A stretch of 64,000 nucleotides of DNA, from positions 74,746 to 138,745 of the forward strand of contig JAJEGN010000012.1 of assembly GCA_022819855.1 (NCBI GenBank), in the 5' to 3' direction. The notes under the pieces are model-generated. The model ran no database searches. It was not told the origin of the DNA and worked only from the letters and a program-made list of their open reading frames with translations. Shown here one piece after another: positions 1-9,567 of the stretch; position 1 is the stretch's first letter; every line of letters starts with the position of its first letter. A program made the translations under genes and the position numbers. The DNA comes from Gammaproteobacteria bacterium (lineage in GTDB: Bacteria > Pseudomonadota > Gammaproteobacteria > Steroidobacterales > Rariloculaceae).

Positions 1-28
1 TGAGATCTATGGCAGGGATCAGTTGCAT
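1..28 (-). CDS. hisA: HisA, partial (5' end only; runs off left edge)
   Basis: Only the first nine codons are in the window. They read MQLIPAIDL, the typical N-terminus of phosphoribosylformimino-5-aminoimidazole carboxamide ribotide isomerase, a TIM-barrel enzyme of histidine synthesis. The ATG is at 28-26, three bases after the hisH stop, so it is the next gene of the his operon. The call rests on this short match plus position after hisH, where hisA is normally found. Confidence 0.8.
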
Positions 29-31
29 GGC

Positions 32-628
32 TCACAGGCGCAGGAAGTTCGACAGCAGGGTGGCGCCGAGCGTCGACGAGCGCTCCGGATGAAACTGCGT
101 GCCGAAGAAATTGTCCTGCTCGACGACGGCAGAGAAGGCCACGCCGTAATCGGTGACGGCGCGCGTATAGGCGCCAAGCGGAGCAGCGAAGCTGTGCACG
201 AAATACGCGTAGTCGCCGTTCGCGACGTCGCGCAACAGCGAAGTATCGGCAGCGATCTCAAGCTGGTTCCATCCCATGTGAGGGACGGGGCGCTCCGGGT
301 GCTTCGGCAGTGCAGAGACCCTTTGAGGAATGATGTCGAGACAGCTTGCATCGTCTTCGTCGGAGGCCGCGAAGAGCAGCTGCATGCCAAGACAGATTCC
401 GAGTACCGGTTGAGTCAGCGTTGGGACGAGGTCGCTGAAACCGGCCGATGCCAGCCTGGACATCGCATCGTCGGCGGCCCCGACCCCGGGCAGGATGACG
501 TGCGACGCGCGCCGCACGCGCTCGGGATCCTCACTGATCGGCGCGTCGCAGCCGAGCCGCCGCAAGGCGAACGCGAGCGAGGCGAGATTCGCCCCGCAGC
601 AGCCGATGATGACCGCATCGCTGTTCAC
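32..628 (-). CDS. hisH: Imidazole glycerol phosphate synthase, glutaminase subunit HisH
   Basis: Class I glutamine amidotransferase that supplies ammonia to HisF in histidine and AICAR formation. At 198 residues it has the normal family length. The nucleophile is Cys79 in the GICLGMQ elbow, and His180/Glu182 in TQFHPE complete the triad; the LPGVGAADD oxyanion-loop motif is also present. I chose the GTG at 628 because it forms a GTGA overlap with the hisB stop and gives the usual start of the fold; longer upstream starts would run back into hisB. HisF, its partner, must lie beyond the left edge after hisA. Confidence 0.95.
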   Translation of the reverse strand: MNSDAVIIGCCGANLASLAFALRRLGCDAPISEDPERVRRASHVILPGVGAADDAMSRLASAGFSDLVPTLTQPVLGICLGMQLLFAASDEDDASCLDIIPQRVSALPKHPERPVPHMGWNQLEIAADTSLLRDVANGDYAYFVHSFAAPLGAYTRAVTDYGVAFSAVVEQDNFFGTQFHPERSSTLGATLLSNFLRL

Positions 629-1698
629 AACTGCCCCTTTGTCGTCGGCAGTTCGTCGCCCTCGCGCGAGACGGCCTGACGAAGCGATCTTGCAACGCCC
701 TTGAAGCACGCCTCGACCATGTGGTGCGCGTTGTCGCCGCGCACGGAGATCTGCAGCGAGGCGCCGAGCGTATCGGCCAGCGAGCGGAAGAAATGCGGCA
801 CGAGTTCGGTCGGCAGGCCGCCGACCTCGTCGCGCGGGAAGCGTCCCCCGAACACGAAATAGGGGCGGCCGCTGAGGTCGAGCGCGACCTCGGCCGCAGC
901 TTCGTCCATCGGGAGCAGGAAGCCGTAGCGCCGGATGCCGCGCTTCTCGCCAAGCGCCTTTCGGAGCGCCTGGCCGAGGGTCAGCGCAACGTCCTCGACA
1001 GTGTGATGTTCGTCGACCTCAAGGTCGCCGCGGCAGGCCACGGTCAGGGCGAAACCTCCATGCTTGCCGAGCTGTTCGAGCATGTGGTCGAAAAAACCGA
1101 TTCCCGTGCTGACCTGCGGATCGGAGCGCTGGTCGAGGTCGATGTCGACGTCGACCCTGGATTCCCGCGTTTGACGCTGAATCCGTGCCCGTCTCGGTCG
1201 GTCTACGAGCGAATGCGCGATTTCCTCCCAGGAGTGCGCATCCTTTTCGCCGGGAGCGAGTCGATAGGCGGCCAGGCCCAGATTCGCCGCGAACTCCAGG
1301 TCGGACGGGCGGTCACCGACGACTGCGGAGGCTTCACGATCGAGCGTATTCCCTGCAAGGTAGTGCCTGACCAGGCCGACGGCGGGCTTGCGGCAATCGC
1401 AGTGCGCGTCGGGCTCGTGCGGACAGTAGAGGAGTTCGGTGAACTCGATGCCTTGCGAACCGAAGAGCCGGCGCATGGCCGTGTCGGTCCGGTCGAACCG
1501 TTCTCGCGGAAACTCCGGTCCGCCTAGCCCGTCCTGGTTGCTGACGACGACGAACTCGTAGCCCGCGTTCTTCAGCCGCAGCAATGCCGGTATGACGCCC
1601 GGTGCGAGCGCGAGCTTTTCGAGCCCATCGACGCGGCCGTCCGCGGGTTCCTCGATCAGCGTACCGTCGCGATCGACGAACAGGATCTTACGGTTCAT
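625..1698 (-). CDS. hisB: Bifunctional histidinol-phosphatase / imidazoleglycerol-phosphate dehydratase HisB
   Basis: A 357-residue fusion of two histidine-pathway enzymes, the arrangement typical of enteric-type gammaproteobacteria. Residues 1 to about 165 are a HAD phosphatase with the nucleophile motif DRDGT at 9-13 and a zinc-binding CPHEP...CDCRKP loop. From about 168 to the end is the dehydratase, with the metal-binding DEHHTVEDVA and DNAHHMVEA motifs. The ATG at 1698 overlaps the end of hisC by 11 bases, and the stop overlaps the hisH GTG start, so translation is probably coupled along the operon. Confidence 0.96.
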   Translation of the reverse strand: MNRKILFVDRDGTLIEEPADGRVDGLEKLALAPGVIPALLRLKNAGYEFVVVSNQDGLGGPEFPRERFDRTDTAMRRLFGSQGIEFTELLYCPHEPDAHCDCRKPAVGLVRHYLAGNTLDREASAVVGDRPSDLEFAANLGLAAYRLAPGEKDAHSWEEIAHSLVDRPRRARIQRQTRESRVDVDIDLDQRSDPQVSTGIGFFDHMLEQLGKHGGFALTVACRGDLEVDEHHTVEDVALTLGQALRKALGEKRGIRRYGFLLPMDEAAAEVALDLSGRPYFVFGGRFPRDEVGGLPTELVPHFFRSLADTLGASLQISVRGDNAHHMVEACFKGVARSLRQAVSREGDELPTTKGQL

Positions 1699-2767
1699 CG
1701 ATCGACTCCACTCCCGCAACCGCACGCAACAACCGGTCGTTGTCTCGTGGACGCCCGACCGTGATGCGCACGCAGTTCGCGAGCGCGGGATCGCTCGGGA
1801 ACAGCCTGACGAGGATATTGGCCTGGCGCGCGGTCTCGGCGAACGCTTGCGCTTGACGCGTGCGCACGAGCAGGAAGTTCGCATCGCTCGGATACACCTT
1901 GACCACGCCGGGCAGATCGATCAGCGCGGCAGCGAGCCGCTCGCGTTCGCGCTTGATCAGCGCGATACGTTCGGAGGATACGTGCAGGGAATCCTTCGCC
2001 AGGGCCGCAAGAACCAGTTCGATCGACGGCGTCGGAAATGTGTAGGGCGGCAAGACTCCGCCGAGGAATTCGACGACCTCGGGTGGGGCGAGCAGGGCGC
2101 CGCAACGTGCGCCTGCAAGCGCAACGCACTTCGACAGCGTCCGCAACACAACCACGTGTTCGTACTTTCGCAAAAGGCTGAGGCTGTGTCCGGCGTCGGC
2201 AAATTCGTGATACGCCTCATCGATGACAATGAGCGCACGTCCTGCCAGTGCATCGCAGACCGCTTCGATCGATGGCTTCGGGAACGAGCCGCCCGTGGGG
2301 TTGTTCGGCGAACACAGAAAGACGATCTTGGCGCCATGTCCCGCGGCGGCGACGACGCGGTCGACGTCCAGCTCGAAGTCATCGCTCTCGCCCAGCGGCG
2401 CCGCAAGGACCTCGGCGCCCTGAATGCCGGCATACAAACGGTACATATCGAACGTGGGCGGACAGATCACGACGCCATCCACCCCGGAACGGCAGAAGCC
2501 TCTGATCAGCACGTCGATCGCTTCGCTGCTGCCGCGCGTGACGAGCAGTTCGTCTTCGCCCACGCCGTAGTGACGCGCCAGCGCCGCTCGCAGGGCGAAC
2601 GGCCGCGGCGGCGGATAGATGTTGAGTCCGCGCTCGCTCTTGTCCGCGGGCAACCGCCATGGCGATTCGTTGGCGTTGAGCCTGATGCAATCCGGTTCCC
2701 AGGCGCCGGCCGCGTAGGGGCGCAGGCGGCGCAGTTCCGGCCGCGCGAGGTCAAGCACGGAACTCAT
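1688..2767 (-). CDS. hisC: Histidinol-phosphate aminotransferase HisC
   Basis: PLP-dependent fold-type I aminotransferase converting imidazole acetol phosphate to histidinol phosphate. It has 359 residues. Visible motifs are LNANESP near the N-terminus, CSPNNPTG at about 152-159, VIDEAYHEF at about 181-189 and the PLP lysine Lys213 in TLSKCVALAGAR. The ATG at 2767 forms an ATGA overlap with the hisD stop. It lies between hisD and hisB, the normal hisGDCBH order. Confidence 0.96.
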   Translation of the reverse strand: MSSVLDLARPELRRLRPYAAGAWEPDCIRLNANESPWRLPADKSERGLNIYPPPRPFALRAALARHYGVGEDELLVTRGSSEAIDVLIRGFCRSGVDGVVICPPTFDMYRLYAGIQGAEVLAAPLGESDDFELDVDRVVAAAGHGAKIVFLCSPNNPTGGSFPKPSIEAVCDALAGRALIVIDEAYHEFADAGHSLSLLRKYEHVVVLRTLSKCVALAGARCGALLAPPEVVEFLGGVLPPYTFPTPSIELVLAALAKDSLHVSSERIALIKRERERLAAALIDLPGVVKVYPSDANFLLVRTRQAQAFAETARQANILVRLFPSDPALANCVRITVGRPRDNDRLLRAVAGVESIDEP

Positions 2768-4080
2768 GCCGCCGACTCCTCGTCGATCACGGCCAGCCGC
2801 GCCCGGACCGCCTCCGCGTGCGCATCGAGACCCTCCAGCATCGCGAGCGTTTCGGCGATCGGGCCGATCCCCTGCAAACCTTCGCGGGTCAGTTCCTGCA
2901 CCGTCATCGAGCGCAGGAAATCGGTGACGCCAAGGCTCGAATAGCGGTTCGCAAACCCCGCCGTCGGCAGGACGTGATTCGTGCCGCTGCAGTAGTCGCC
3001 GACCGATTCCGGAGCCCATGGACCGAGGAATACGGATCCCGCGGCGCGGACCTCCACGAGCCAGCGGCGCGCGTCTGCGAGCTGCAGGATCAGGTGTTCG
3101 GGGGCATAGCGGTTGGAAACCTCAAGCGCCGTATCGGGATCATCGACGATGATGATGCTTGAATTCGCCAACGCCTCATCGATGATCTCAAGCCGGCTGA
3201 GGGTCCGCTTCTGACGCTCGACCTGCTCGCGAACCGCATCCGCCTGAACCTGGCTCGTCGTCACGAGCAGCACCTGCGAGTCGCCGCCGTGTTCGGCCTG
3301 CGAGAGCAGGTCCGCGGCGACAAAGTCTGGGCGCGCCCGATCGTCGGCGATGACGAGTACTTCCGACGGTCCTGCCGGGTAGTCGCGAGCGGCGCCGCGA
3401 GGATCGCGGTCAACCTGCTCCTTGGCTTCCGTAACCCAGGGATTACCGGGTCCGAACACCTTGTCGACCTTGGGAACGGTTTCGGTTCCGTATGCCATCG
3501 CCGCGACCGCCTGGGCTCCGCCGAGCTTGAACACCCGCCCGATACCGCTGACCCGGGCGGCGTAGAGCACGGCAGAATCGACCCGGCCATCGGCCTGTAC
3601 CGGACTGCACATGATGCGCGTCGGGCACCGGGCGAGCCGCGCCGGCACTCCGAGCATGAGTGCCGTCGAAGGCAACGGGGCGCTGCCGGCCGGCACGTAG
3701 AGTCCGACGCGTTCGATCGGCCGCGTGAGCCGCTCGCAGCATACGCCAGGCGCGGTATCGACACGCAACTCTTCGGGCAACTGCGCCTCATGAAACGCCT
3801 CGATGTTGTCGGCCGCGAGGCGGATGGCGCGGCGCGGCGCCTCGCCAAGGCGCTCCGCGGCCTCGTCGAACTCCGCATCCGTCACCTCGATGGCTTCGAG
3901 CGAGACTCCATCGAGTTCTTCAGTCAGGGCCAGCAGAGCGGCATCGCCGTCGCGCCTGACGCGGTCGATGATGCGAGTGACGCCGTCGGACAGGCCAGCG
4001 TCGCCGGAGGGCCTCGGCCTCGCAAGAACCGCATCCTGACGCTCGCGGTTCAACTCGTTCCAGATGTAGTGCCTCAACAT
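2764..4080 (-). CDS. hisD: Histidinol dehydrogenase HisD
   Basis: NAD-dependent zinc enzyme catalysing the last two oxidations to L-histidine. It has 438 residues, normal for the family. Recognisable blocks include the PIERVGLYVPAG region, GGAQAVAAMAYGTE, GPGNPWVTEAK, PSEVLVIAD, LLSQAEHG and the C-terminal APEHL motif that contributes metal and substrate ligands. The ATG at 4080 lies 13 bases after the hisG stop, and the stop overlaps the hisC start as ATGA. Confidence 0.97.
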   Translation of the reverse strand: MLRHYIWNELNRERQDAVLARPRPSGDAGLSDGVTRIIDRVRRDGDAALLALTEELDGVSLEAIEVTDAEFDEAAERLGEAPRRAIRLAADNIEAFHEAQLPEELRVDTAPGVCCERLTRPIERVGLYVPAGSAPLPSTALMLGVPARLARCPTRIMCSPVQADGRVDSAVLYAARVSGIGRVFKLGGAQAVAAMAYGTETVPKVDKVFGPGNPWVTEAKEQVDRDPRGAARDYPAGPSEVLVIADDRARPDFVAADLLSQAEHGGDSQVLLVTTSQVQADAVREQVERQKRTLSRLEIIDEALANSSIIIVDDPDTALEVSNRYAPEHLILQLADARRWLVEVRAAGSVFLGPWAPESVGDYCSGTNHVLPTAGFANRYSSLGVTDFLRSMTVQELTREGLQGIGPIAETLAMLEGLDAHAEAVRARLAVIDEESAA

Positions 4081-4093
4081 CGCTTACGGTCCT

Positions 4094-5002
4094 TCAGGCA
4101 AGCATCTTTTCGACCGGGAGAACGAGCATCGAGCTTGCGCCGACTTCCTTGAGTTCTTCGAGCGTTTCCCAGAACACGTTCTCCCGGCACACGGCGTGCA
4201 CGGCAACCTTGTCGTCGGTGCCCTCCAGCGGCATGATCGTCGGTGCTTCGCTGCCGGGCAGCAAGGCCTTGATTTCCTTGAGCGCAGAACGCGGCGCGTG
4301 CAGCATGATGTACTTGCTCTCCCTGACCTGCAGGACGCCCCCGATGCGCTGCAGAAGGCGCTCGACCCATTGCGACTTTGCCGGGGCCAGTTCGACCGGC
4401 GTGCGGATCAGGGCCGCCCGGCTCTGAAGAACCGTCTCGACTTCCTGCAGGTCGTGAGCCTTGAGCGTTTCGCCGCTCGACACGAGATCGCAGACCACGT
4501 CGGCGCGCCCAAGGCTCGGTGCAATTTCGACTGCGCCCGAGAACACGACGACTTTCGCATCGATGCCTTCCTTGTCGAGCCAGGCGGAAACGATGCGCGG
4601 GTAGCTCGTCGCGATGCGTTTGCCCGCGAGCGACTCGGGGCTCTCGTAACGCACCTCGCGTGGAACGGCGAAACTCAGCCGGCAATGTCCGAAATCGAGC
4701 GGTGTGATCTTCTCGAAGAGCCGGGTTGCGCCATCGGCACGCAGCGTCAGGCTGCTTTCCTCCACGATATTGAGCCCGACGATGCCCAGATCGCAGACGT
4801 CTTCCTGTACGAGCCCGGGGATATCGTCGTCGCGCACCAGGAGCACGTCGACCGGCATGTTCTCGCCGTAGCAGATGAGCCGGTCCTTGCCGCGCGAATA
4901 GCTCAGACCGCAACGGACCAGAAGGTCCATCGAGTGCTCGGTCAGGCGGCCGGACTTCTGTACCGCGATCTTGATGCGGTCGTCGGTCTGGGTACTCTTC
5001 AT
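4094..5002 (-). CDS. hisG: ATP phosphoribosyltransferase HisG (long form)
   Basis: First and feedback-controlled enzyme of histidine biosynthesis. At 302 residues it is the long form: an N-terminal catalytic region (IAVQKSGRL near residue 11, DLGIVG around residue 80) followed by a C-terminal regulatory domain (KYIMLHAPR onward). A HisZ partner is therefore not expected. The ATG at 5002 overlaps the stop of the upstream TrpR-like gene (ATGA), so both are probably translated from one mRNA that continues through hisA. Confidence 0.96.
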   Translation of the reverse strand: MKSTQTDDRIKIAVQKSGRLTEHSMDLLVRCGLSYSRGKDRLICYGENMPVDVLLVRDDDIPGLVQEDVCDLGIVGLNIVEESSLTLRADGATRLFEKITPLDFGHCRLSFAVPREVRYESPESLAGKRIATSYPRIVSAWLDKEGIDAKVVVFSGAVEIAPSLGRADVVCDLVSSGETLKAHDLQEVETVLQSRAALIRTPVELAPAKSQWVERLLQRIGGVLQVRESKYIMLHAPRSALKEIKALLPGSEAPTIMPLEGTDDKVAVHAVCRENVFWETLEELKEVGASSMLVLPVEKMLA

Positions 5003-5313
5003 TGCCGTGCACCATCCATGCGATCCAGGGCAACGCGATAGCCGCCGGCGCCGTTGCTCAGGAAACGGGCGACCCGGCCGATCGTCGTGACGGAAACTCC
5101 CGTGAGTTCGTGAATCCGCCGATAGGGGAGGCCATCGTCCAGGTGTGCGACGACGCTCCATCGGTCGATCAGGGCCTCGAGCTCGGCAGGCGTACACAGG
5201 TCGGTGAAGAAGCGTCTGCACTCGTCATCCGAGCGCAGGCTCAGGATGGCCCGGTACAGTCCGCGCTCGGCTCGCGCCACCGATCGAGGGTTCACGTTGC
5301 GATGTGACTTCAT
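4999..5313 (-). CDS. TrpR/YerC-family DNA-binding protein, probable his operon repressor
   Basis: A 104-residue protein of the TrpR superfamily, YerC/YecD-type. The family helix-turn-helix is visible at roughly residues 58-92 (DDGLPYRRIHELTGVSVTTIGR, followed by FLSNGAGGY), and the RW-x-VVAHL helix precedes it. It is the first gene of the his transcription unit and its stop overlaps the hisG ATG. I infer it represses its own operon in response to histidine pathway status: I recall a TrpR-family HisR proposed for histidine genes in Xanthomonadales, but no such experiment is visible here. A tandem near-palindrome lies directly upstream. Confidence 0.85.
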   Translation of the reverse strand: MKSHRNVNPRSVARAERGLYRAILSLRSDDECRRFFTDLCTPAELEALIDRWSVVAHLDDGLPYRRIHELTGVSVTTIGRVARFLSNGAGGYRVALDRMDGARQ

Positions 5314-5333
5314 GTCGGAATCCGCTGTTGAAA

Positions 5334-5390
5334 TAACACGCTAATGTATTAACGCGCTAGTATGTTATAGCGTCGTTCAGGCCGTGTCCA
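5334..5390 (-). promoter_or_regulatory. his operon promoter with tandem operator-like repeats
   Basis: This is the only AT-rich gap between leuB and the TrpR-like gene. On the minus strand a -35-like TGGACA (5390-5385) and a -10-like TATAAC (5369-5364) are separated by 15 bases. Two overlapping 18-bp near-palindromes follow on the plus strand: TAAC-N3-CTAG-N3-GTTA at 5350-5367 and TAAC-N3-CTAA-N3-ATTA at 5334-5351. The underlying 16-bp period differs only by four transitions. The CTAG core recalls trp operators. The elements cover the -10 and probable transcription start, as expected for repression. Confidence 0.55.
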
Positions 5391-5400
5391 GCACGTATCG

Positions 5401-6465
5401 CTAAAGTGAAAGGCGTTCGATGACGGCCTGGCCAAACTCGATCGTGCCCACGGCTGACTCGCCCGCTGCCGCGATGTCGCGCGTGCGGATGCCGTCGCGA
5501 AGTGCAGCATCCACGGCCGTCTCAACTGCCAGCGCCGCCTCATCGGCGCCGCAGGAATGCCTGAGCAGAAGTGCGGCGCTGAGGATGGCGCCGCATGGGT
5601 TCGCCGCATCCCGGCCCGCGATGTCCGGCGCCGAACCGTGAATCGGTTCGTACAGTCCGGGGCCGCCGTCGCCGAGCGAAGCCGACGGCAGCAGTCCCAT
5701 GGAGCCAGCGAGCATGGAAGCTTCGTCCGTCAGAATGTCGCCGAACATGTTTTCGGTGACCATGACATCGAAGTCCGCGGGGCGGCTCAGCAGATGCATC
5801 GCCGCGGCATCGACGAGCAGATGCTCGACCTCGAGGTCGGGAAACTCGGAGCCGAACACGCGCGTCGCGGTCTCGCGCCAGAGCCGCGAAGTGTCCAGCA
5901 CATTGAACTTGTCGATCGACGTGATCCTGCCACGCCGGGCTGCGGCCAGCTCGGCCGCAGTCCGGCACACGCGCTCGATCTCCCCGACCGTGTACTCGCA
6001 GGTATCGAAGGCCTCGGTCTCGCTGCGCGCCCGTTGGCCGAAATAGATGCCGCCGGTCAGCTCGCGCACGACGACGATGTCGACGCCGTCGAGCTTCTCG
6101 TTCTTGAGTGGAGAGGCCGCGGCAAGCGCTGGAATCGTCTTGACGGGCCTGAGGTTGGCGAAGAGGCCAAGTGCCTTGCGCAGTCCGAGCAAACCGACTT
6201 CGGGACGAATCTCCGGCGCCACGGTGTCCCATTTCGGACCGCCGACCGCGCCCAGAAAGATCGCCGTGGCCGACTTGCAGGCCGCGAGCGTTTCGTCCGG
6301 CAGGGGAGAACCCACCGTATCGATCGCGGCGCCCCCGAGCAGGGCGTGTTCGAAGCGGAGGTCCAGATTCGCCCGGGCAGACACCGTCTCGAGCACCCGG
6401 ACTGCCTGGGCCGCGACTTCCGGGCCGACTCCGTCGCCGGCCAGCACGACGATCGGGCGGCTCAT
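5401..6465 (-). CDS. leuB: 3-isopropylmalate dehydrogenase LeuB
   Basis: NAD-dependent oxidative decarboxylase of leucine biosynthesis, acting on 3-isopropylmalate. It has 354 residues. Family blocks are GDGVGPEV at 10-17, the [15 protein letters not shown] motif, the [11 protein letters not shown] loop, [14 protein letters not shown], and the metal-binding [16 protein letters not shown]. The C-terminal [12 protein letters not shown] motif, which forms part of the cofactor site, is intact. The ATG at 6465 forms an ATGA overlap with the leuD stop. It is the last leu gene before the his promoter. Confidence 0.97.
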   Translation of the reverse strand: MSRPIVVLAGDGVGPEVAAQAVRVLETVSARANLDLRFEHALLGGAAIDTVGSPLPDETLAACKSATAIFLGAVGGPKWDTVAPEIRPEVGLLGLRKALGLFANLRPVKTIPALAAASPLKNEKLDGVDIVVVRELTGGIYFGQRARSETEAFDTCEYTVGEIERVCRTAAELAAARRGRITSIDKFNVLDTSRLWRETATRVFGSEFPDLEVEHLLVDAAAMHLLSRPADFDVMVTENMFGDILTDEASMLAGSMGLLPSASLGDGGPGLYEPIHGSAPDIAGRDAANPCGAILSAALLLRHSCGADEAALAVETAVDAALRDGIRTRDIAAAGESAVGTIEFGQAVIERLSL

Positions 6466-7037
6466 GGCGCGCGTTGCTCGAATTCGCGGATCGCGCTCGC
6501 GTTCTCGAGCAGAAATCCGAGTTCGTCGAGGCCGTTCATGAGGCAATAGCGGGAGAAGCCGTCAATGGGAAACTCGACGTTCCTGCCGTCCGGCAGATCG
6601 AGAGTGCGGCTCGCCAGGTCGACGGTTACTTCCGCACCGGGATGCGCGATGAGCCACTCATGGGTCGCCGCATCGACGATGACCGGGATCAGGCCGTTCT
6701 TCAGCGAGTTGCTGCGGAAGATATCGGCGATTTCGGTGCTGATTACGGCGCGGAAGCCATAGTCGACGAGCGCCCAGGGCGCATGTTCCCGCGAGGAACC
6801 GCACCCGAAGTTGTTGCCGCCGACCAGGATGCCTGCACCTGCGGATTCAGGCTGGTTCAGTACGAAGTCCGCGCGTCGATTGCCGTCGGCGTCGTAGCGC
6901 CAATCCGCGAACAGACGTTCGCCGAGGCCCTGCCTGGTCGTCGTCGTCAGGAAACGGGCCGGAATGATCTGGTCGGTGTCGATATCCTCGATCGGCAACA
7001 CGACCGTCCTGGACGTGATTCGTGCGATGGCTTCCAT
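6462..7037 (-). CDS. leuD: 3-isopropylmalate dehydratase small subunit LeuD
   Basis: Swivel-domain subunit that combines with LeuC to form isopropylmalate isomerase. The 191-residue protein has the [13 protein letters not shown] motif near residue 18 and the [18 protein letters not shown] substrate loop at about 73-90. The ATG at 7037 is 26 bases after the leuC stop; the open frame extends further upstream but only as an overlap with leuC, so this is the real start. The stop overlaps the leuB ATG. Confidence 0.97.
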   Translation of the reverse strand: MEAIARITSRTVVLPIEDIDTDQIIPARFLTTTTRQGLGERLFADWRYDADGNRRADFVLNQPESAGAGILVGGNNFGCGSSREHAPWALVDYGFRAVISTEIADIFRSNSLKNGLIPVIVDAATHEWLIAHPGAEVTVDLASRTLDLPDGRNVEFPIDGFSRYCLMNGLDELGFLLENASAIREFEQRAP

Positions 7038-7063
7038 GGCGTGGCTCGCTTCGGGTATGCGAT

Positions 7064-8467
7064 TCAGCTCAGCAGCGTGCGCGGGTCGGTCACGACACCC
7101 GTGACCGCCGCCGCCGCGGCCGTGAGAGGACTGGCAAGGATCGTCCGCGCGCCGCTGCCTTGCCGACCTTCGAAATTGCGGTTGCTCGTGCTGACGGCGA
7201 GTTGGCCGCGCGTGACCCGGTCGCCATTCATCGCGATGCACATCGAGCAGCCCGGTTCGCGCCACTCGCCGCCGGCCGCAAGAACAATCTCGTGCAGACC
7301 CTGAGCCTCGGCGTCCCGCTTGACGCGTTCGGAGCCGGGCACGACGAGCAGGCGGACATCGTCGGGCACGCGCCGGCCCTCGAGCACGCTTGCTGCCTGG
7401 CGGATATCGCTGAGCCGGCCGTTCGTGCACGAACCGATGAAAACCACGTTGACAGGCTGGCCGCTCAGCGGCTTGCCCGCCTCGATCTGCATGTACGAAA
7501 GCGCCTTGCGAAACGCCGGATCGTCCTGGTCGGGCACGGCGTCGTCGATCGAGATCACCATGCCCGGATTCGTGCCGAAGGTGACCATGGGCGCGAGTTC
7601 CGAGACATCGATATCGACCGACTTGTCGTACCGTGCGCCGGCGTCGCCCGGCAGCGTTCGCCAGTGGGCGAGGGCGCGGTCCCAATCAGCGCCATCCGGT
7701 GCGAGCGGTCGGCCGGCCATGTATTCATAAGTCGTGTCGTCGGGTGCGATCATGCCGGCCCGCGCGCCGGCTTCGATGGACATGTTGCACACCGTCATGC
7801 GCTCTTCCATCGAGAGGCCCGCGATCGCCGAACCGCGATACTCGATGGCATGGCCTGTACCGCCGCCGACTCCGATGGTCCCGATGATGCGCAGGATGAT
7901 GTCCTTGGCGGTGACGCCCGGCCTCAGCGTGCCTTCGAGGTTGATCGCGAAAGTCCGCGGACGGCGCTGCAGCAGGCATTGGGTCGCGAGCGCGTGCCCG
8001 ACCTCCGTCGTACCGATCCCGAAGGCCAGCGCGCCGAATGCGCCGTGCGTGCTCGTGTGTGAATCGCCGCATACGATCGTCTTGCCGGGCTGGGTTGCAC
8101 CGAGTTCCGGTCCGATCACGTGCACGATGCCGCGCCGGTCGCTCGCGAAGCCGTGCAGCTCGATGCCGAACTCCTTGCAGTTTTTTTCCATCTGGATGAG
8201 TTGCCGGGCCGCGGCCGGCTCGCTGACGACCTCGAGATCCTTGAGCGATGTCACCGGCACCGTGGGAGTCGAATGATCAAGCGTCGCGAGGCAGAGATCC
8301 GGACGGCGCACCTCGAGGCCCTTCTCGCGCAGCATGTCGAAGGCCTGCGGGCTCGTGACTTCGTGGACCAGATGCAGGTCGACGTAGAGCATCGCCGGGC
8401 GATCTTCGCTCTCGGGCGCCACGACGTGGGCGTCCCATACTTTCTCGAACAGGGATCTCGCGGTCAT
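7064..8467 (-). CDS. leuC: 3-isopropylmalate dehydratase large subunit LeuC
   Basis: Catalytic [4Fe-4S] subunit of isopropylmalate isomerase, 467 residues. The three cluster cysteines are recognisable in FIGSCTNGR and [10 protein letters not shown]. Other aconitase-family blocks are [28 protein letters not shown] and the [12 protein letters not shown] region. It starts with ATG at 8467, ten bases after the ilvE stop, and is followed by leuD. leuA is not in this window. Confidence 0.97.
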   Translation of the reverse strand: MTARSLFEKVWDAHVVAPESEDRPAMLYVDLHLVHEVTSPQAFDMLREKGLEVRRPDLCLATLDHSTPTVPVTSLKDLEVVSEPAAARQLIQMEKNCKEFGIELHGFASDRRGIVHVIGPELGATQPGKTIVCGDSHTSTHGAFGALAFGIGTTEVGHALATQCLLQRRPRTFAINLEGTLRPGVTAKDIILRIIGTIGVGGGTGHAIEYRGSAIAGLSMEERMTVCNMSIEAGARAGMIAPDDTTYEYMAGRPLAPDGADWDRALAHWRTLPGDAGARYDKSVDIDVSELAPMVTFGTNPGMVISIDDAVPDQDDPAFRKALSYMQIEAGKPLSGQPVNVVFIGSCTNGRLSDIRQAASVLEGRRVPDDVRLLVVPGSERVKRDAEAQGLHEIVLAAGGEWREPGCSMCIAMNGDRVTRGQLAVSTSNRNFEGRQGSGARTILASPLTAAAAAVTGVVTDPRTLLS

Positions 8468-8477
8468 TGATGTGCCT

Positions 8478-9446
8478 CTAAACGGCTATCGGGCAGTCGG
8501 CGCGCTCGTCGGCGGAATCGAGCATCGGTTCGAGCCATCCCCACCGATCGCGGGTGGATCCGTCAAACAGCCCGAAGAATTCACTCTGCAGCCGTTCCGT
8601 CACCGGACCGCGCTTGCCGGAGCCTACGGTGATTGTGTCGACGGAACGTACGGGCGTGACCTCAGCCGCCGTCCCGGTCAGGAAGACCTCGTCAGCGATA
8701 TACAACAGCTCCCGAGGGATTTGCTGTTCGACGACGTCCAGACCAAGCGAAAGCGCAAGCTCCATGACCGTTTGCCGGGTCAGTCCCGCAAGGATCGATG
8801 CGGCGACCGGCGGCGTGTAGATCCGCCCGTCACGTACGAGGAACAGGTTCTCTCCGGCGCCTTCGCTGACGTAGCCGTCGGAGTTGAGCGCAATTCCCTC
8901 GGCGAACCCAAGGCGCCTGGCCTCGAGTGTCACCAGGATGCTCGACAGATAGTTGCCGCCGGCTTTCGCGAGTGTGGGAACCGTGTTGGCTGCGACACGC
9001 TGCCATGACGAAACGCAGACGTCGACGCCGTGCTCGAGGCCGCTCTCACCGAGGTAGGACCCCCACTCCCATGCCGCGATAGAGCAATCGGCGGGCTCTT
9101 CGGGATTACCCGCAACACCCATTTCGCCATAGCCTCGAAACGCGATCGGACGGATGTATGCGCCTTCCGTCAGGTCATTGTCGCGGATGACTTCCCTGCA
9201 GGCGGCCACGAGCGTGTCGCTCGTGTAGGGAATCCTGAGCCGGTACACCTTGGCGGAGTCGTACATGCGCTCGATGTGATCGGTGAGCCGCAGACCCATC
9301 GGACCGCCCGGAGTCTTGTAGACGCGAATGCCCTCGAACACCGACGATCCGTAGTGGAGGGCGTGGCTCAGAACGTGAACGGTGGCCTTCTCCCAGGGGA
9401 CAAGTTCACCGTTGTGCCAGATTGTTCGACTTTCCTTCAGGGGCAT
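8478..9446 (-). CDS. ilvE: Branched-chain amino acid aminotransferase IlvE
   Basis: Fold-type IV PLP aminotransferase interconverting branched-chain amino acids and 2-oxo acids. It has 322 residues. Family features are [16 protein letters not shown] near residue 28, [12 protein letters not shown], the PLP lysine in [12 protein letters not shown], and [11 protein letters not shown] with [12 protein letters not shown] toward the C-terminus. It sits between ilvC and leuC on the same strand, completing valine, isoleucine and leucine pathways in a cluster. About 120 bases separate it from ilvC. Confidence 0.96.
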   Translation of the reverse strand: MPLKESRTIWHNGELVPWEKATVHVLSHALHYGSSVFEGIRVYKTPGGPMGLRLTDHIERMYDSAKVYRLRIPYTSDTLVAACREVIRDNDLTEGAYIRPIAFRGYGEMGVAGNPEEPADCSIAAWEWGSYLGESGLEHGVDVCVSSWQRVAANTVPTLAKAGGNYLSSILVTLEARRLGFAEGIALNSDGYVSEGAGENLFLVRDGRIYTPPVAASILAGLTRQTVMELALSLGLDVVEQQIPRELLYIADEVFLTGTAAEVTPVRSVDTITVGSGKRGPVTERLQSEFFGLFDGSTRDRWGWLEPMLDSADERADCPIAV

Positions 9447-9567
9447 CGCGCCACTCTACATGATTAACCGGCCGGGCCAAAAGCGGGAGGCGGCCCGCAT
9501 CTCAGGCTGGTGCCGGCCAGGACCGGCGCCGGCCTGCCGCGTGCGCAACGCCCGGTGTTCCACCGCG

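Noticed and set aside
8180..8186. Canonical -1 frameshift heptamer A-AAA-AAC in leuC, in the correct reading phase on the minus strand
   Set aside because: LeuC is complete and normal on both sides of the site, there is no obvious stimulatory structure nearby, and the run codes naturally for Lys-Asn.
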